64,000 nt of DNA from Halicephalobus mephisto (GCA_009193035.1 SWDT01000133.1:1-64000); one strand, 5' to 3'; shown: positions 11,791-24,013, counted from the stretch's first letter. The notes: generated by a model from the sequence alone, not told the origin. Program-made: numbers and translations.

Positions 11791-12180
11791 TTAAAGAATA
11801 TAGGTTTGGCTACTACTACTTTAAAAATTACTTCCTACACGTTTTTATTCATCTGATATTTTTGTTTTTTATTCTCTAAGGACTTGTACCGTGCTGTAAT
11901 TTCAACACGAATAATACTTAATTCGTTCTAAAATCATTAATTACTAGTTTTTTAACCATCGTCATAAAATCTTTCATTTCGTCAACTTTTTCATTAAGAT
12001 TTGGAGTAAGTTCTTAGATAATCTCGTTACAAGCTGTGCTTACTTCGTTTTTCAATTACGGGATTAATTATTGATTTAAACTCAATCATACAAAGAATTC
12101 GTTTTAGTTGTTAGAGATAACTATTCTTTGAAATACTGCTCTATAAAGGTTTAAGTTTGATTGTTAAAAACTATAATTTT

Positions 12181-12336
12181 CACAAAGAAAAACATAACTT
12201 TTAGGCCAGTAAAAATTGCGAAATGAAACAAAATTGTCACATTTTTCGTGAATATTTGACATTCGTGACGGAAAATAAAACTTAATAGTGACGATTTGTA
12301 TTTGTTACTAGATTAAAAGTTATGCTTTTTTGTGTT
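12181..12336. mobile_element. MITE, 'acacaaaaa' family copy 2
   Basis: Begins 'cacaaagaaaaacataactt' and ends 'agttatgcttttttgtgtt'. It shares the internal 'cgtgaatatttgacattcgt' motif with the other copies; its ends are more diverged. Confidence 0.65.
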
Positions 12337-12427
12337 AATATTGATGAACTGTATATGATAGATCGATACATTGAAACGATTCTGATGTATGAGATATATT
12401 ATATCCAATGTGTAGTTGCATTAACTT

Positions 12428-12588
12428 CACACAAAAAATATAACTTTTGGCTCCGTAATAATCACAAAGTGTGACAAAAAATAAACACAATCGTCATATT
12501 TTTCATGAATATTTAACATTTATGACGAAAATTACAAGTAATAGTGACGATTTGCATTTGTTACTATATCAAAAGTTACTTTTTTGTA
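12428..12588. mobile_element. MITE, 'acacaaaaa' family copy 3
   Basis: Begins 'cacacaaaaaatataacttt' and ends 'caaaagttacttttttgtag' as a terminal inverted repeat, with the shared internal 'catgaatatttaacatttat' motif. Confidence 0.7.
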
Positions 12589-12589
12589 G

Positions 12590-13808
12590 TAGTATTTTAT
12601 CATATGCTTTGAAGAACGGTTCGATGAAGTGCAGTACTGATTTGCGAACTTTGCTCATGGTAAAACCTACGTTTTTCATTAAGTAGTTCCTTTTTCGAGA
12701 TGTGTTTCAAATTGTAGTGCTGAGGAACAATGCGTGACTCGTTACTTAACGACGAACTTTGTTCTAATTTTCGAAATTGACTTTTATCCGTTTTGCAAAA
12801 AAATGAAATACCTTTAACTTTTGCAGAACCAAATATCAGTAACTTTTCAGTTGTGTTTTGCTAGACTGGTTTTGAATATTTTGAAGAACAAGACCTTCAT
12901 GGAATAATGAACTAGATAAATTTGCACTCTCTAGTTGATGGTGGAAATGAAGCCGTTCTCAAATTCTCTAGTTTGACTAATGAGTTGTCAACCAATGTCG
13001 AAGTCTCTCTGTCTCGAGAGGAGGACGCGTCTTTGCTTATCAAATTCGGGAATTTTGTGTCTTAGTTAAGTATTCACTTTCTCAAAGAAAACTCTAAAAG
13101 TTGGGATTTGCGAATTGAGTTAGCAGAATATATGAGCATTTTGATTGGCTAAATTTGAAGTAATTTTATTTAATAATATTTGTGGCTAAAAAGTAGTTTA
13201 TGTTCACTAAATTCGATTTTGTAAGAGATTATAGAAAATTTTAAAATCTATGACGTTCGATAATGTTGTGTAAAATTTTTAAATCTCCGGTGATTTTTTT
13301 AAGTTTTAAAATTTTCCAGAATCTAGTAAAAACTTTTCGAAACTAAAATTCTAAGATTTTTTTTCGAGATAATTTTGGAATGATACCAATTTTTTAATTT
13401 TAGTAATTTAAAAAAAACAAGCAAGTCACCTCCGGCAGGTTGTTTCTTGTCGATTATAAGTTTTTGAATACCTAAATATTTTGACATATGACCTTTAATC
13501 CTCAGGAATGAATAAAGGGTTCGGTACCCTGTGTGATTTCAATTCAGAAATTTCTAGTTATTTTTAAATAAAATACATCCTTAAAAAATTAGTTACGAAT
13601 CCGCGAAATTACGAAAGAACGCAAAATTGACGCGAAGCTTACTGTAGGTCCTACGAGGTTTCTGAAATTTCGTGAGAAAACTTATTTTTAGATTTCATAG
13701 CAGAGTAATTTTAACATTTTTTTAAATTTACAGACATTCGTGTCGAGATAATTTCGTGACGGAACTTATTTTTGACGTTTGCGATATTGATTTTCGTAAA
13801 TTTCTAGA
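12590..13808. other. Upstream region of the GPCR gene, no gene recognised
   Basis: Mixed sequence with no splice-linked coding frames. It includes the 5' flank of the gene starting at 13809; no defined promoter motif could be supported. Confidence 0.4.
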
Positions 13809-16800
13809 ATGAATAATGTTTCTGAGATCGTCGAGAACCAGACAACAGCCATCATTGATGTCCTCGATGATGACCCTATGCAGAAGACACTCAGCGATAT
13901 TGTAGGTATTTTCTAACACTGTATTAATCACGATTTGATTTAAAAAACGATTTAGTTTTGAAAATGTAAAACTTACTTTTTTCAGGTCGAAATTTACATC
14001 TTAGTTCTTTGTTTCGTCATCGGAGCTCCTTTGAATTTGATTTCTTTTTACAAATTATTTAAATCTCTCTATCGGTCGAGAACGAATGCCTATTCTGGTA
14101 GGATCTCAGGGGCTTCTGGAGGCCAGATAAACATGCTAAGATTGCATCTGAACATGGCTGATTTGATGACGATTTTTATTTACACAACTTCTCAGATAGG
14201 ATGGCTTACAGCAACACAGGTTTAGGATTTAATAAATTTCTTTATTAAAATTAAAATTTCCAGTGGCTTGGAGGAGACTTGCTGTGTAGAATTGTCAAGT
14301 TTTTCCATACTTTTGTTTTTTATTTAACATCTTTTGTGATTGTCTGCATTTCGATCGACAGGGTCTATGGAGCTTACAAATTAAAGTAAGTTTTTAAAGC
14401 ATTAAAATTATCATTTTTCTAAAATTGTGATTATTCGAAACCCGTAATGTTAAAAATTAAAATTTCCAAAGTCAAAGATATTTTTTTATTAAAACGTTTC
14501 GTATGATTGGTAATGTTAAGAATAATATGGATTATAGAAGGATTATCATCACCTTCTTGGGTTTAATTCCAAAGGAAGTTACAAAATTACTCGATTTAAA
14601 AGTATCATTTAATCACATTTTTTAAATAAGGGGGTGTTTTAAGAGTTTAATCCTCTTTCAATAGGATGTCAGGTTATCCGAAAAAATCGTAAAATTAATA
14701 CAAATTTATAGTGTTACGGCACATTTTAAAGTTTAAAATAAATGGTTTTTAGTTCCTTCAAAGCATCAAAGAAAGCATACCGAAGATGCAAAAAGATGTT
14801 ACTAGTAGCTTGGACCACGGCTACAATTCTATCGTTACCTCAAAGTTACATTTTTGAAGTCGTAGAACCACCGTCGATGAAGGGATTTTTGTAAGTTCCT
14901 CGTTATTAACACGTACTATACACAAAAAGGGTGCATTAAAATGGTCCTAATGTATTAGCTATATTATATTTAATCTAGCGATACATTGAACATAATACAT
15001 CGATATTACACTTAATGTATCTAATACATAAGAGTAATTTTTATGTATTAACATATTGAACAGAATACATCGATATTACACTTAATGCATCTAATACATA
15101 AGAGTAATTTTTATGTATTAATATATTGAACATAATATATCGATATTACATTTAATATATCAATACATTGATGTATCAGATACTTTATATTCAGAACCGT
15201 TTTAATGCATCGATACCACACACAAAAAGGGCACATGAAAACAATTCGAATGTATCAGATACATTATGTTTAATATATCGATACATTCAATGCAATGTAC
15301 TAATATCAACTTAATATATCGATATATTAAATATAATGTATCTGATACCTCAGAGTCGTTTTAATGCATCAATATATTGTATACCATATACCTATTTTTG
15401 TGTGTAGATTTGGGAATTCTTGGAAAATTTCAAAAGTGGCTGATTAAATATTTATAACGAAAATGCGAAAAAGAAAATAATCGATTTTACGTGGGATGAT
15501 TAATGAAAATATAGCAGTCGTCCTCAATTTAGATATTCACAAAAAACCATAGCTTTCACGTGATGTTTCCGTCACGAAATGCCCCGTAATCTTTGGCACA
15601 TTGTGTGACTTCTGTCAAATGTTACGATTTTTTAAATACCAAGTTTTTATGAAAAATATAAAAATTGTGTCACATTTTTCTGCAAAGTTGGCAATTGTCA
15701 CGAAAAATCACAAGATAATAATGTTTGCATTTGCTGCTGAAACAAACATGATTTTTGTATAATTAATCAGAACAATCAAGCACGATGAACTATTATAAAA
15801 TGCAAAAACTATTAAATTCTACTGCGATGTTATATGGATGTTCTTACGTTATTTCGATTTTTCAATTTTGTTTATCCAAATTATTTGAATTCTTCGATTT
15901 TTTCAAATAGTCGAAATTTTTCAATTTTTTTCATATGATTGGAATTTTTCATCCGAATTCATTAGCGAAAATTTGTTTTTTCGAAGAATGGTTTATTATT
16001 CTTCTTTCAGACTCATCCGCTATTTTTAACATTTATTTTCATAAATTATAATTTTCAGTCAATGTGTCACGATATGGATAGAAGAACGTTCTCGTCTCGA
16101 AGAACAGGCCAGAACCCCGGGGATAACGGAGTACAAGAGTCTTCAATTGTACAACGAGTACCTCAACATCGGGAGAATGGAATTGGCTTACAATATTTGT
16201 CATTTGCTTTTCGTTTTTTGGATTCCGGCACTCGTAATTTTGTTTAGTTATTTGACAATTCTCTGTATTTTGAATAACTTCACCAGAGAAAGAAACGGTA
16301 TTCCTTTAATTTTAATTAGGAATTTATTTTCTAATTTTAGAACTTTTTGATGAACCTAAACTCAAAGCTTCATTTTTCTCCATGTTGTTTCCGTCATCTA
16401 GGATCGTGACAGGATCTGCCATAGAACGACCATCAATAACAAGCACTGGAAATGCTCCAGAATCCGATCCGTTGTCGACCAATTCTCTCCCTGGGAAACC
16501 CAAGTCCAGTCTCCAAAACAAGCTTCATATGAATCCTCTTTTCGAAACTAACGACGAAAATAGAAAAACATCAAGTAAGAGCTGTCTGGAAACTTTAAAT
16601 ACGGAGAAAGGGTAAGTCTGGGATTCCCTGAGGGATAACGTTGAACAACATTTGAAATTACCTCAATTTTTGAGGGCGAATTTTGAAATTTTCGATGTGA
16701 AGATGAAAAAAACAAGTTTATAGTTTTTTCGATAATTGTACTATTTGACTGGGGGACAATTTTAAAAACTACATTTAATTGTACTGTACGTCCTTTAAGT

Positions 16801-17967
16801 GACCAATATTCAAAAAATATTTATATCGAAATTCAAAAAACGATAAAATCTAGTTTTTTGTCATGTCATCATAATTTTTTATTATTTACAGCGAATAATT
16901 TTTTAAATTTTCTGTGAGAAATAACATATATAATTGAATTCATCAAATTAGAAAGTACAAAACGAATTTATTTCGATTGTATTTTCTTTTAAAAATATTT
17001 AACTTTTTCCTTTCAAATGCTACATTTTCAAGTTTTTTCTTATAAAGTAAAAATGATTTTTAAACAACAAAAACTTTCCAAATTTAAGAAACAAGGGTAT
17101 TATTAAATATTAATTATCATTTTATAAATGAGCTTTATCAAAGAGCATTTTTCCTACTGTAATAATTTAGGAAATTTTCGAAATTAGTGAATTTAAATAA
17201 TCGGTAATTACTTTCTAAGACTAAATTTCGAAAGCAGTGAGATCTCTTGAACTGAAAAAATAACTCATTTTTATATAAAATTTGGTTTTTTACTGTACGA
17301 TGAGTTAACAGATTAAAAATCCGCATTAAATTTCTTTGAAATTACTAAGTAATTTTCAAAAATACTTTTATTAATATCTTTGCCAAGCTGTAGAGAAGTT
17401 TCAAAGATATCTGTGCAGATTAAGGATATCAAAAAAGTGTAGTTGTGATTCATTGGGTTAATTAAGGAATTGGAAGAAACCTCAAGTTTACTGGTTTATT
17501 TTTCAGCAGCTTTCTGAATTCTCAATATATGAAAGATAAACGAGAATTCAAAAGATCTCAATCAGAACAGTTAAAAGAACCTATTATTCTCCAGAGTCCG
17601 GCATTCAGAACTCCTGGGAACACTCCCAATTCGAGTGGCAGGGAAAGATCCTACAGTAAAATCGGACATATAGCTCTTCAGACTATAGCCATCGCCAGAC
17701 AAGTAGGAGATAAACTGTAGCCTTAAAATCAACTATGTTTGATTTCAGAGAACAAAACGCCAAGCAGCTTTAATCCTGGTCGCTTATCTGACTCTTTGGA
17801 CTCCGTACAACGTTCTTGCGATCATTAATATTTTTATTGCCCCAGAATCCCGAGGATCTTTCTTGAATCAGATAATGGTCATCATGCCGTTTACAAATTC
17901 CTTGATTGTGGTGAATGCGATCGTGAATCCCCTGATTTACGGTGTTTTTGATAGAACCGGTTTGTAA
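13809..17967 (+). CDS. Rhodopsin-class neuropeptide GPCR, GnRH/AKH-receptor type (gnrr-like)
   Basis: Eight exons: 13809-13901, 13986-14219, 14264-14385, 14753-14890, 16059-16297, 16341-16611, 17507-17702, 17749-17967; all phases close, giving 503 residues. TM1 follows residue 31; TM2 has 'LHLNMADLM'; TM3 starts at a Cys ('DLLCRIV') and ends 'SIDRV', the DRY-equivalent; extracellular loop 2 has the partner Cys in 'FQCVTIW'; TM5 is 'LLFVFWIPALVILFSY'; a long Ser/Pro-rich third inner loop (about residues 270-430) precedes TM6 'TLWTPYNVLAI'; TM7 ends 'NAIVNPLIYGVF'. This layout fits the nematode GnRH/adipokinetic-hormone receptor relatives, which sense peptide hormones at the plasma membrane. 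The C-tail after TM7 is only a few residues. Exon 7 has a CAGCAG tandem acceptor. Introns 4 and 6 are large, and intron 4 hosts MITEs. Confidence 0.88.
14919..15406. mobile_element. MITE or composite MITE with internal tandem repeats, within GPCR intron 4
   Basis: Bounded by 'tacacaaaaaggg' and 'cctatttttgtgtgta' as inverted ends. Inside are two nearly identical units of about 83 bp built on 'aatacatcgatattacactt', and a second internal 'cacacaaaaagggc' at about 15220 that suggests nested or duplicated insertion. Confidence 0.65.
15538..15762. mobile_element. Diverged MITE of the 'acacaaaaa' family, within GPCR intron 4
   Basis: Begins 'tcacaaaaaaccatagcttt' and ends near 'catgatttttgtata'. 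It carries the internal 'tgtcacatttttctgcaaag' and 'tgtcacgaaaaatcacaag' parts of the family. It is longer and more diverged than the other copies. Confidence 0.5.
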
Positions 17968-18736
17968 TAACTAAGGTATTCGTATCTATAGGAAAAAAGA
18001 CATATATTGTTTCATTGATATCTTGTTTGTGAAAACTGGTAATTTGTAATAAAATATTATATTGGCCACTTATTCTTTTATCTCAAACTTTATAATTAAA
18101 ACGAATAAACACGATTGACTGACATAAAACACAATACCAAGACACATTTGTTTGCTTCATTATACATGAATTATTTCCTTTTGTTTCTGCAGTCGTCAAT
18201 TCGGTCTTCAGTTTCTGATGACTAATTACCTTTTTTGATAATACCAACAACTATTATACTACGTAAGTAGCTTTCAAAAATGAATTTTCCTTCCGTGCAC
18301 CAACTGCCTCTTACATCATCTCTTTCATTCTTAATTTATCTACAGACATGATGACTACAATGGCGTTAAGGGTGTTGGTTTTAAATAGCATAGATATAAT
18401 CCTCAGTCATTAAAGCATGTAAAGTTCGGAACTAATGGTATCATTTTGTAATATTGAAACCATTGTTATTTTTAAATCTTTTTAATACAATAAATAACAC
18501 TTTAGTTATACGTAATAAGTTCAATGCAACAAATTATCTTCTATAATATTTTAAATTTCTTCATTTAAGAACCATTTGGAGAACATCTTTTAATTATCAT
18601 CTTAAAGTTTAGTCATCAACAGATAGTGGTAAGCTATATTGGATAATTACACAATTTTAAACTTCACTAGTTATTGTAGACAAAGATATTACGCCATTTG
18701 GGCATTTTCTAAATTTTCTTGAATTTTAGTTATAGA
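17968..18736. other. Intergenic between GPCR genes
   Basis: Contains AATAAA-type signals near 18048 and 18488. No gene was recognised. Confidence 0.5.
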
Positions 18737-19772
18737 ATGAAGCTTCGAGAAATATTTGAACTAAATGACGAAATTGCCTGTTTCATCGGTTTCTGGCTGA
18801 ATCTTACTGTGATACTTTTCGTTGTGAAATTTGCCCATAAGAGTATGAAAAAGTATAATGTTGTTCTACTTCAATCGAGCATCATAGATTTACTGTTGAT
18901 TGTTACAACGATTACCATAAGACCTGTAAGTTGCCAATTAATTTGGGTAATTACGGAAAATATTTTAGATGCTGGTAATCACGAAAGGAACAGAATATAT
19001 AATTTCGAACGGCTTATTTCATAAATCTTCACAACTTGTAGAATGCTTAGCAATCAACATATGGCAGGTTAATGTGCTCTTCAGCATGACTACGATTCCC
19101 GTGGCCTATGTCTTCAGATACAAGGTTCTCTGTCACAAACAGAATATCACCTCATTCTTTTACATTTCCTCAATAAGCATTGCTTTTCTGGGTGCTTTAA
19201 CTTTTGGAGTCTCTGGATTCTGGATATACTATATTATTGGAGGAAACGTTGTCCAAGAAGCAGAAAACGCCCTGAGTGATGATTTCAAAGATGAAACTGG
19301 CCGAGTGGGGGCTGTTGGCACTTTATTAGAGAAGTCAGTAGGGATTTACTTTTTGGCAGCAGACGCAGGAATGATTATCACCATTTCTTACGTTATTTGC
19401 ATCTACTGTAGCATCAAAGCCATTCACTATCTGAGAAAGAACGCCACTCATATTAGCAAGGAAATGCGGACAATTCAGAAAGAATTGACAGTAACCATGA
19501 CAGTTCAAGCAATAGTTCCTCTAGTGTTGGTTCTTTTGCCATTAAACTTTCAGATAGTTTGTGTGCTATTTCCACAGTTGAATATGGACAAGGAGTCTGT
19601 CTATTCCACAATGATATTGAGTTGGATCCCGACTGGAAATGCTTTGTCTGTGCTGCTATTCATAAAAGTATTCAGAAGGAAGATTATGGGATTCCTTAAA
19701 TGTGGAAAAAAAGATCGACTGTTAACATCTTCAATTAATTACATTACTCATCATTCACAAGTTAGACGATAG
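18737..19772 (+). CDS. Chemoreceptor A, Str superfamily (SRD/STR-like 7TM)
   Basis: Exons 18737-18925 and 18969-19772 with a 43-bp phase-0 intron; 330 residues. The ATG at 18737 is used because the two close paralogues begin at the homologous Met-Lys-Leu-Arg. Hydrophobic segments cover TM1 ('IACFIGFWLNLTVILFV'), TM2 ('VVLLQSSIIDLLLIV'), TM3, a short 'FRYKVLCHKQN' inner loop, TM4, a charged outer loop with 'DDFKDETG', TM5, a 'KELTVTMTVQAIVP' entry to TM6, and TM7 with 'SWIPTGNALSVLLF'. This is the Str-superfamily pattern; receptors of this type sit in sensory cilia of chemosensory neurons. Assignment to SRD rather than STR or SRJ is a guess. The C-terminus differs from paralogue B by a small indel. 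Confidence 0.85.
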
Positions 19773-21480
19773 TATAAAGATTTAGAAAGATGTCAAATCC
19801 ACATGAATCACAATATAATTCATCGAAAATTAGTTTTTTTCTAAGTTATTGTCGACGTTTTCTACAAATTAATCCATTTAAAAGTAACATTAACTTATAA
19901 GTAACAATTATATTTTTCCTGCTATGTTGTAAATTAAAGTAAACGTAATAAATTCGTAGAAATGAATCCAACACCGGATATCCTGCTTGTCATGGACACT
20001 GACATGTTTCCACGCAGGTTTGTAGTAAAGACAGTACTTTTTCTTCCTTACTCAACAAGACCAAAATGTAGTACAATAACCAGGAAAATATATTAGTTAC
20101 AAGATACAAAGGAGAATCTTAAGAATCAACGAACTATCTTTTGTTGTCACGCCAATAATCTCGAATCTGATGATTTTTCATTAATATTTCCAGTCCAAGT
20201 TGTAACTTTGCCAGCATTTCGCAGATTTTTAAATATTGAATTTAACTATATAACATTTTTGTGAATTTCTTAGTTGGACATATGAATCACTAAGTTAAAA
20301 ATTAGCTCTAAAAAATCTTAATAATTCCAATACAATCCCATCTTATTAAATTATTTATTAATCATTAGAGTGACCAAGTTGTTAGTTATCAATTAATATG
20401 GAAAGTACTCACTTTTATTTATTATAGGCTGAGATATGGCGAATTTTACGTATATTCCAACACCATTTGTATCAAACTTATTCATGTAATTGCTCCAAGA
20501 AACTTGATCCACATCAAGTTGAAGAAAGATATTAGCTACACTAGGATGTAAGAGAGAATTGATTTTGGATTTACATTTTGGGGAGAAAAAATTAAGAAAA
20601 TATTTTAAAATAACATGTCTTGCTTAGTGGAGCCATAAGTATGTTTTCTTAATTCGTTGACTTTTTTGTTCTGTTTAGTGAGTCAAGTAATCTCATCAAC
20701 GCATTATATGATGATTTATATTACAAAATCATTAGAATTTCCGAGGTCTGGAAAATCTCCTTTTCGCTTAAAACCAGAGAGACCACGAGAACTTTTCTAA
20801 AATTGTCGAAATTAGCTATTTATTAAGAAATTTGGTAAAAATAGACTAGACACTTATTTAGGATTGTCGGTAAAAAATAATTCATATTAGTTAATGGAAC
20901 ATGGAATAAGATAAGATCAAGGTCATGAGTTTAGAGAATTCTTTAGATCAAAAACTAATATATCAGTATTCATGTTTTTACATCTTCCTCCAACTAATTA
21001 AGTTAACTTTCCACCAATTTCAATATTGATAAACAGAGAATTATAAAAAACAAAGCAATCATGCTGTTTTTACTTTTGATGATATCATCTATCTATAATA
21101 CTTTTAAATCTGAGTTTTCATTCAAAAATCAAAAGGAAAAATGTAATCTATCGGTATGACATAATGGAGTTTAATGTTGCTTTTTAGCATAATGTAAGTT
21201 AAATTTCTTATTTGAAGCAATTACGAGAAAAAAGTCTAATAAGGATAAAATTAGGGTATTTGTAAAATCTGCCATATCTCAATCCATTGTCGGTGAAAAT
21301 AAATATCTGACATATTAATTCATAATTATGAGTTTGATCATTCACATCGACATATTTCGATTTTATCAAATATCTTAATAACCAAGTTACTCAACTTTTA
21401 AAACTCACTTTTTGTCGCGATATTAAGCGTAGCAAGAAAGGAGCGATCGTTCAGGAGAAACAATTTTGCTTCCATGAATG
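19773..21480. other. Intergenic, no gene recognised
   Basis: 3' flank of chemoreceptor A with 'taataaa' near 19948, then AT-rich sequence without supported coding frames. Confidence 0.5.
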
Positions 21481-21492
21481 GAATTGGAAAAG

Positions 21493-21568
21493 GTCGCTCT
21501 CGTAGCTTAAGAGAAAAAGCACTTGCCCGGATAGCAAGACAATGCGGGTTCGATATCTGCCGAGAGAC
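21493..21568 (+). mobile_element. tRNA-like unit (pseudo-tRNA or SINE head)
   Basis: The 76 nt fold as a cloverleaf: acceptor 'gtcgctc'/'gagagac' with one mismatch, a 'gctt/aagc' D stem, an anticodon stem 'cttgc/gcaag' with a 7-nt loop 'ccggata' and a T arm 'gcggg ttcgata tctgc'. A T5 run follows at once, as a pol III terminator would. Odd points: five bases between acceptor and D stem, C instead of T at loop position 2, and an extra C before the 3' acceptor strand. By loop position the triplet is GGA, but I do not claim a functional serine tRNA. Confidence 0.45.
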
Positions 21569-21881
21569 ATTTTTCCTTCCATATTAGTTTCAGACTAGAT
21601 GAGGCCAGATCTAGTTTTCCGACACTTTTGAATAATTTTCAACTTCGTGATTTTTGTCTCCAATTAAAAAGTTTACAAAGATGTCATGAATAGTTGAATT
21701 CAATATTCAAAAATCAGTGAAATACTTACAAAGTTACAACCTGAGTTGAACACTGTTAATAAAAATTAAAAGCTCAAGGTTAAGTATTGTATCTCAGTGA
21801 ACTGATGTGATTGTGAGATGAAGGACATGAACTTTTTTTATTTATTCGAACAACAATAATATTAATAAATCAACAATCGGT

Positions 21882-21919
21882 CTATTGTGTAGACAGTATG
21901 CCCACTGTCTAGCACATAG
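21882..21919. other. Short near-perfect hairpin
   Basis: 'ctattgtgtagacagt' pairs with 'actgtctagcacatag' across a short loop 'atgccc'. It lies in intergenic DNA and its function is unknown. Confidence 0.45.
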
Positions 21920-22604
21920 AGTATTTCCCTTCGAGATCGTATGTCCTGGCTTCCTTACGTAATAGCCAGTTAATGCACCGATGCAACATTGAGTGCAATT
22001 AATTATTGTATTATGAGTATTCTTAAAGAATACATTTCATTTCTTCAACAATTACCTCATGAATAATCTCTCTCATCTATGAGCATATCGCCAATGAATT
22101 AATTTTAATAATTACTACAATTATCAACCATAAATAGTGCTGTACACAGCAGAAGTAAGAATTGTTACGAGATTGCCTTAACGTAAGTTTCCAGAATCTT
22201 TGAGAAATTTCTGGAATCTAAATTTCAGATTGTTTGAAAAGTTTGCATTGAGAATCTTTTGGAAATTTTTGTAATTTTTCATAACTTATAGTTTTTAACA
22301 CATTCCACCGAGTTCTGAAAGATTCTAAAAAGTTCTACAGATTCTAGTAGTGAAAATTATAGTAATTTGTGCTTATAAATTAGTAGATCAAAAGCCTGAT
22401 TATTAAGATTTCGTAATATTATATATTTTTTCAACTTCTTGTTGAACTTAGCAAAGAACATTCAATTACTTGTAATTATATTAATAATGACGTGGTGTTT
22501 TGTACGATTTCTGTTTGATTAGTAGTAGTTGGAAAATATGTCGTAATATGATATAAATATAAAGTGTCAATGACGTTGTGACACCTCGAAAGTCCATGAT
22601 CAGA

Positions 22605-22850
22605 TAGAAAACTTTCGGCTCCTACTGTTTAGCGAATTCGAAACATGTTTATCTTAACATAAGTGCAAAATAAAGAGGAAAGACCTTCGTTTGTTTGAAG
22701 CCAAACTCGAACTAGTTCAGAGATGGCTTTTCTCAAACTAACTCTTTTGGCACTTTGATCATGTTTCAGGTGTTGGCTGCCTGGGAAGAGTTTTAGGTTT
22801 TCTGTCTAGACTGTTTACGGTTTACTTTGGTCTTTTATCCCTGCAAATAC
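22605..22850. mobile_element. Half copy of the fold-back element of 1669-2182
   Basis: From 'gaaaactttcggctcctact' to about 22850 this follows the centre and right arm of the element at 1669-2182 ('gtttatcttaacataag', 'aaagaggaaagacc', 'ggtgttggctgcctggg', 'tctgtctaga', 'cgtttgcgg/ctgtttacgg'). The left arm is missing. Confidence 0.65.
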
Positions 22851-23013
22851 ATTTTATATACCTTTTAATACTCTAGTTCTCTTTAGACAAAAGTGATTCG
22901 TGATTGATTCTCTAATGGTTTTTATGTCAGTAAATATAAAATTTGGAAAATTGAAGTATCTTTAATTGCTTGTGGATATATTTAGAACTTTGTTGGTGAC
23001 CTTCAATCATATC

Positions 23014-24013
23014 ATGAAGTTACGACGACTCTATGAACTGAATGATGAAATTGCCTGCTCTTTTGGTTTTGTGCTTAATTTTATCGTAATAGTACTTGTT
23101 ATCAAATTCACTAAGAAGAACATGAAACAGTATAATGTTGTCTTACTTCAATCAAGCATTATAGATTTGTTGTTGATTGTTACAAAGATTACCATAAGAC
23201 CTGTAAGTTACCAATTAATTTGGGTAATTACGGAAAATATTTTAGATGCTGGTAATCACGAAAGGAACAGAATATATAATTTCGAACGGCTTATTTCATA
23301 AATCTTCACAACTTGTAGAATGCTTAGCAATCATCACATGGCAGGTTAATGTGCTCTTCAGCATGACTACGATTCCCGTGGCCTATGTCTTCAGATACAA
23401 GGTTCTCTGTCACAAACAGAATATCACCTCATTCTTTTACATTTCCTCAATAAGCATAGCTTTTCTGGGTGCTTTAACTTTTGGAGTCTCTGGATTCTGG
23501 ATATACTATATTATTGGAGGAAACATTGTCCAAGAAGCAGAAAACGCCCTGAGTGATGATTTCAAAGATGAAACTGGCCGAGTGGGGGCTGTTGGTACTT
23601 TATTAGAGAAGTCAGTAGGGGTTTACATTTTGGCAGCAAACGCAGGAATGATTATCACCATTTCTTACGTTATTTGCATCTACTGTAATATCAAAGTCAT
23701 TCACTATCTGAGAAAGAACGCCACTCATATTAGCAAGGAAATGCGGACAATTCAGAAAGAATTGACAGTAACCATGACAGTTCAAGCAATAGTTCCTCTA
23801 GTGTTGGTTCTTTTGCCATTAAACTTTCAGATAGTTTGTGTGCTATTTCCACAGTTGAATATGGACAAGGAGTCTGTCTATTCCACAATGATATTGAGTT
23901 GGATCCCGACTGGAAATGCTTTGTCTGTGCTGCTATTCATAAAAGTATTCAGAAGGAAGATTATGGGATTCCTTACATGTGGAAAAAGATCGACTGTTAA
24001 TATTTTCAATTAA
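23014..24013 (+). CDS. Chemoreceptor B, Str superfamily (SRD/STR-like 7TM)
   Basis: Exons 23014-23202 and 23246-24013 with a 43-bp phase-0 intron; 318 residues. Exon 2 and the intron are almost identical to receptor A (about a dozen base differences in roughly 750), while the first two thirds of exon 1 differ clearly ('CSFGFVLNFIVIVLVIKF' against 'CFIGFWLNLTVILFVVKF'). This mosaic points to recent gene conversion. Near the end, a run of five A where A has seven shifts the frame, so the tail ends 'GKRSTVNIFN' instead of the longer tail of A. All seven membrane segments are kept, so the gene is probably functional. Confidence 0.84.

Noticed and set aside
16324..16521. 65-codon minus-strand frame within the GPCR gene
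   Set aside because: Antisense of GPCR exon 6.
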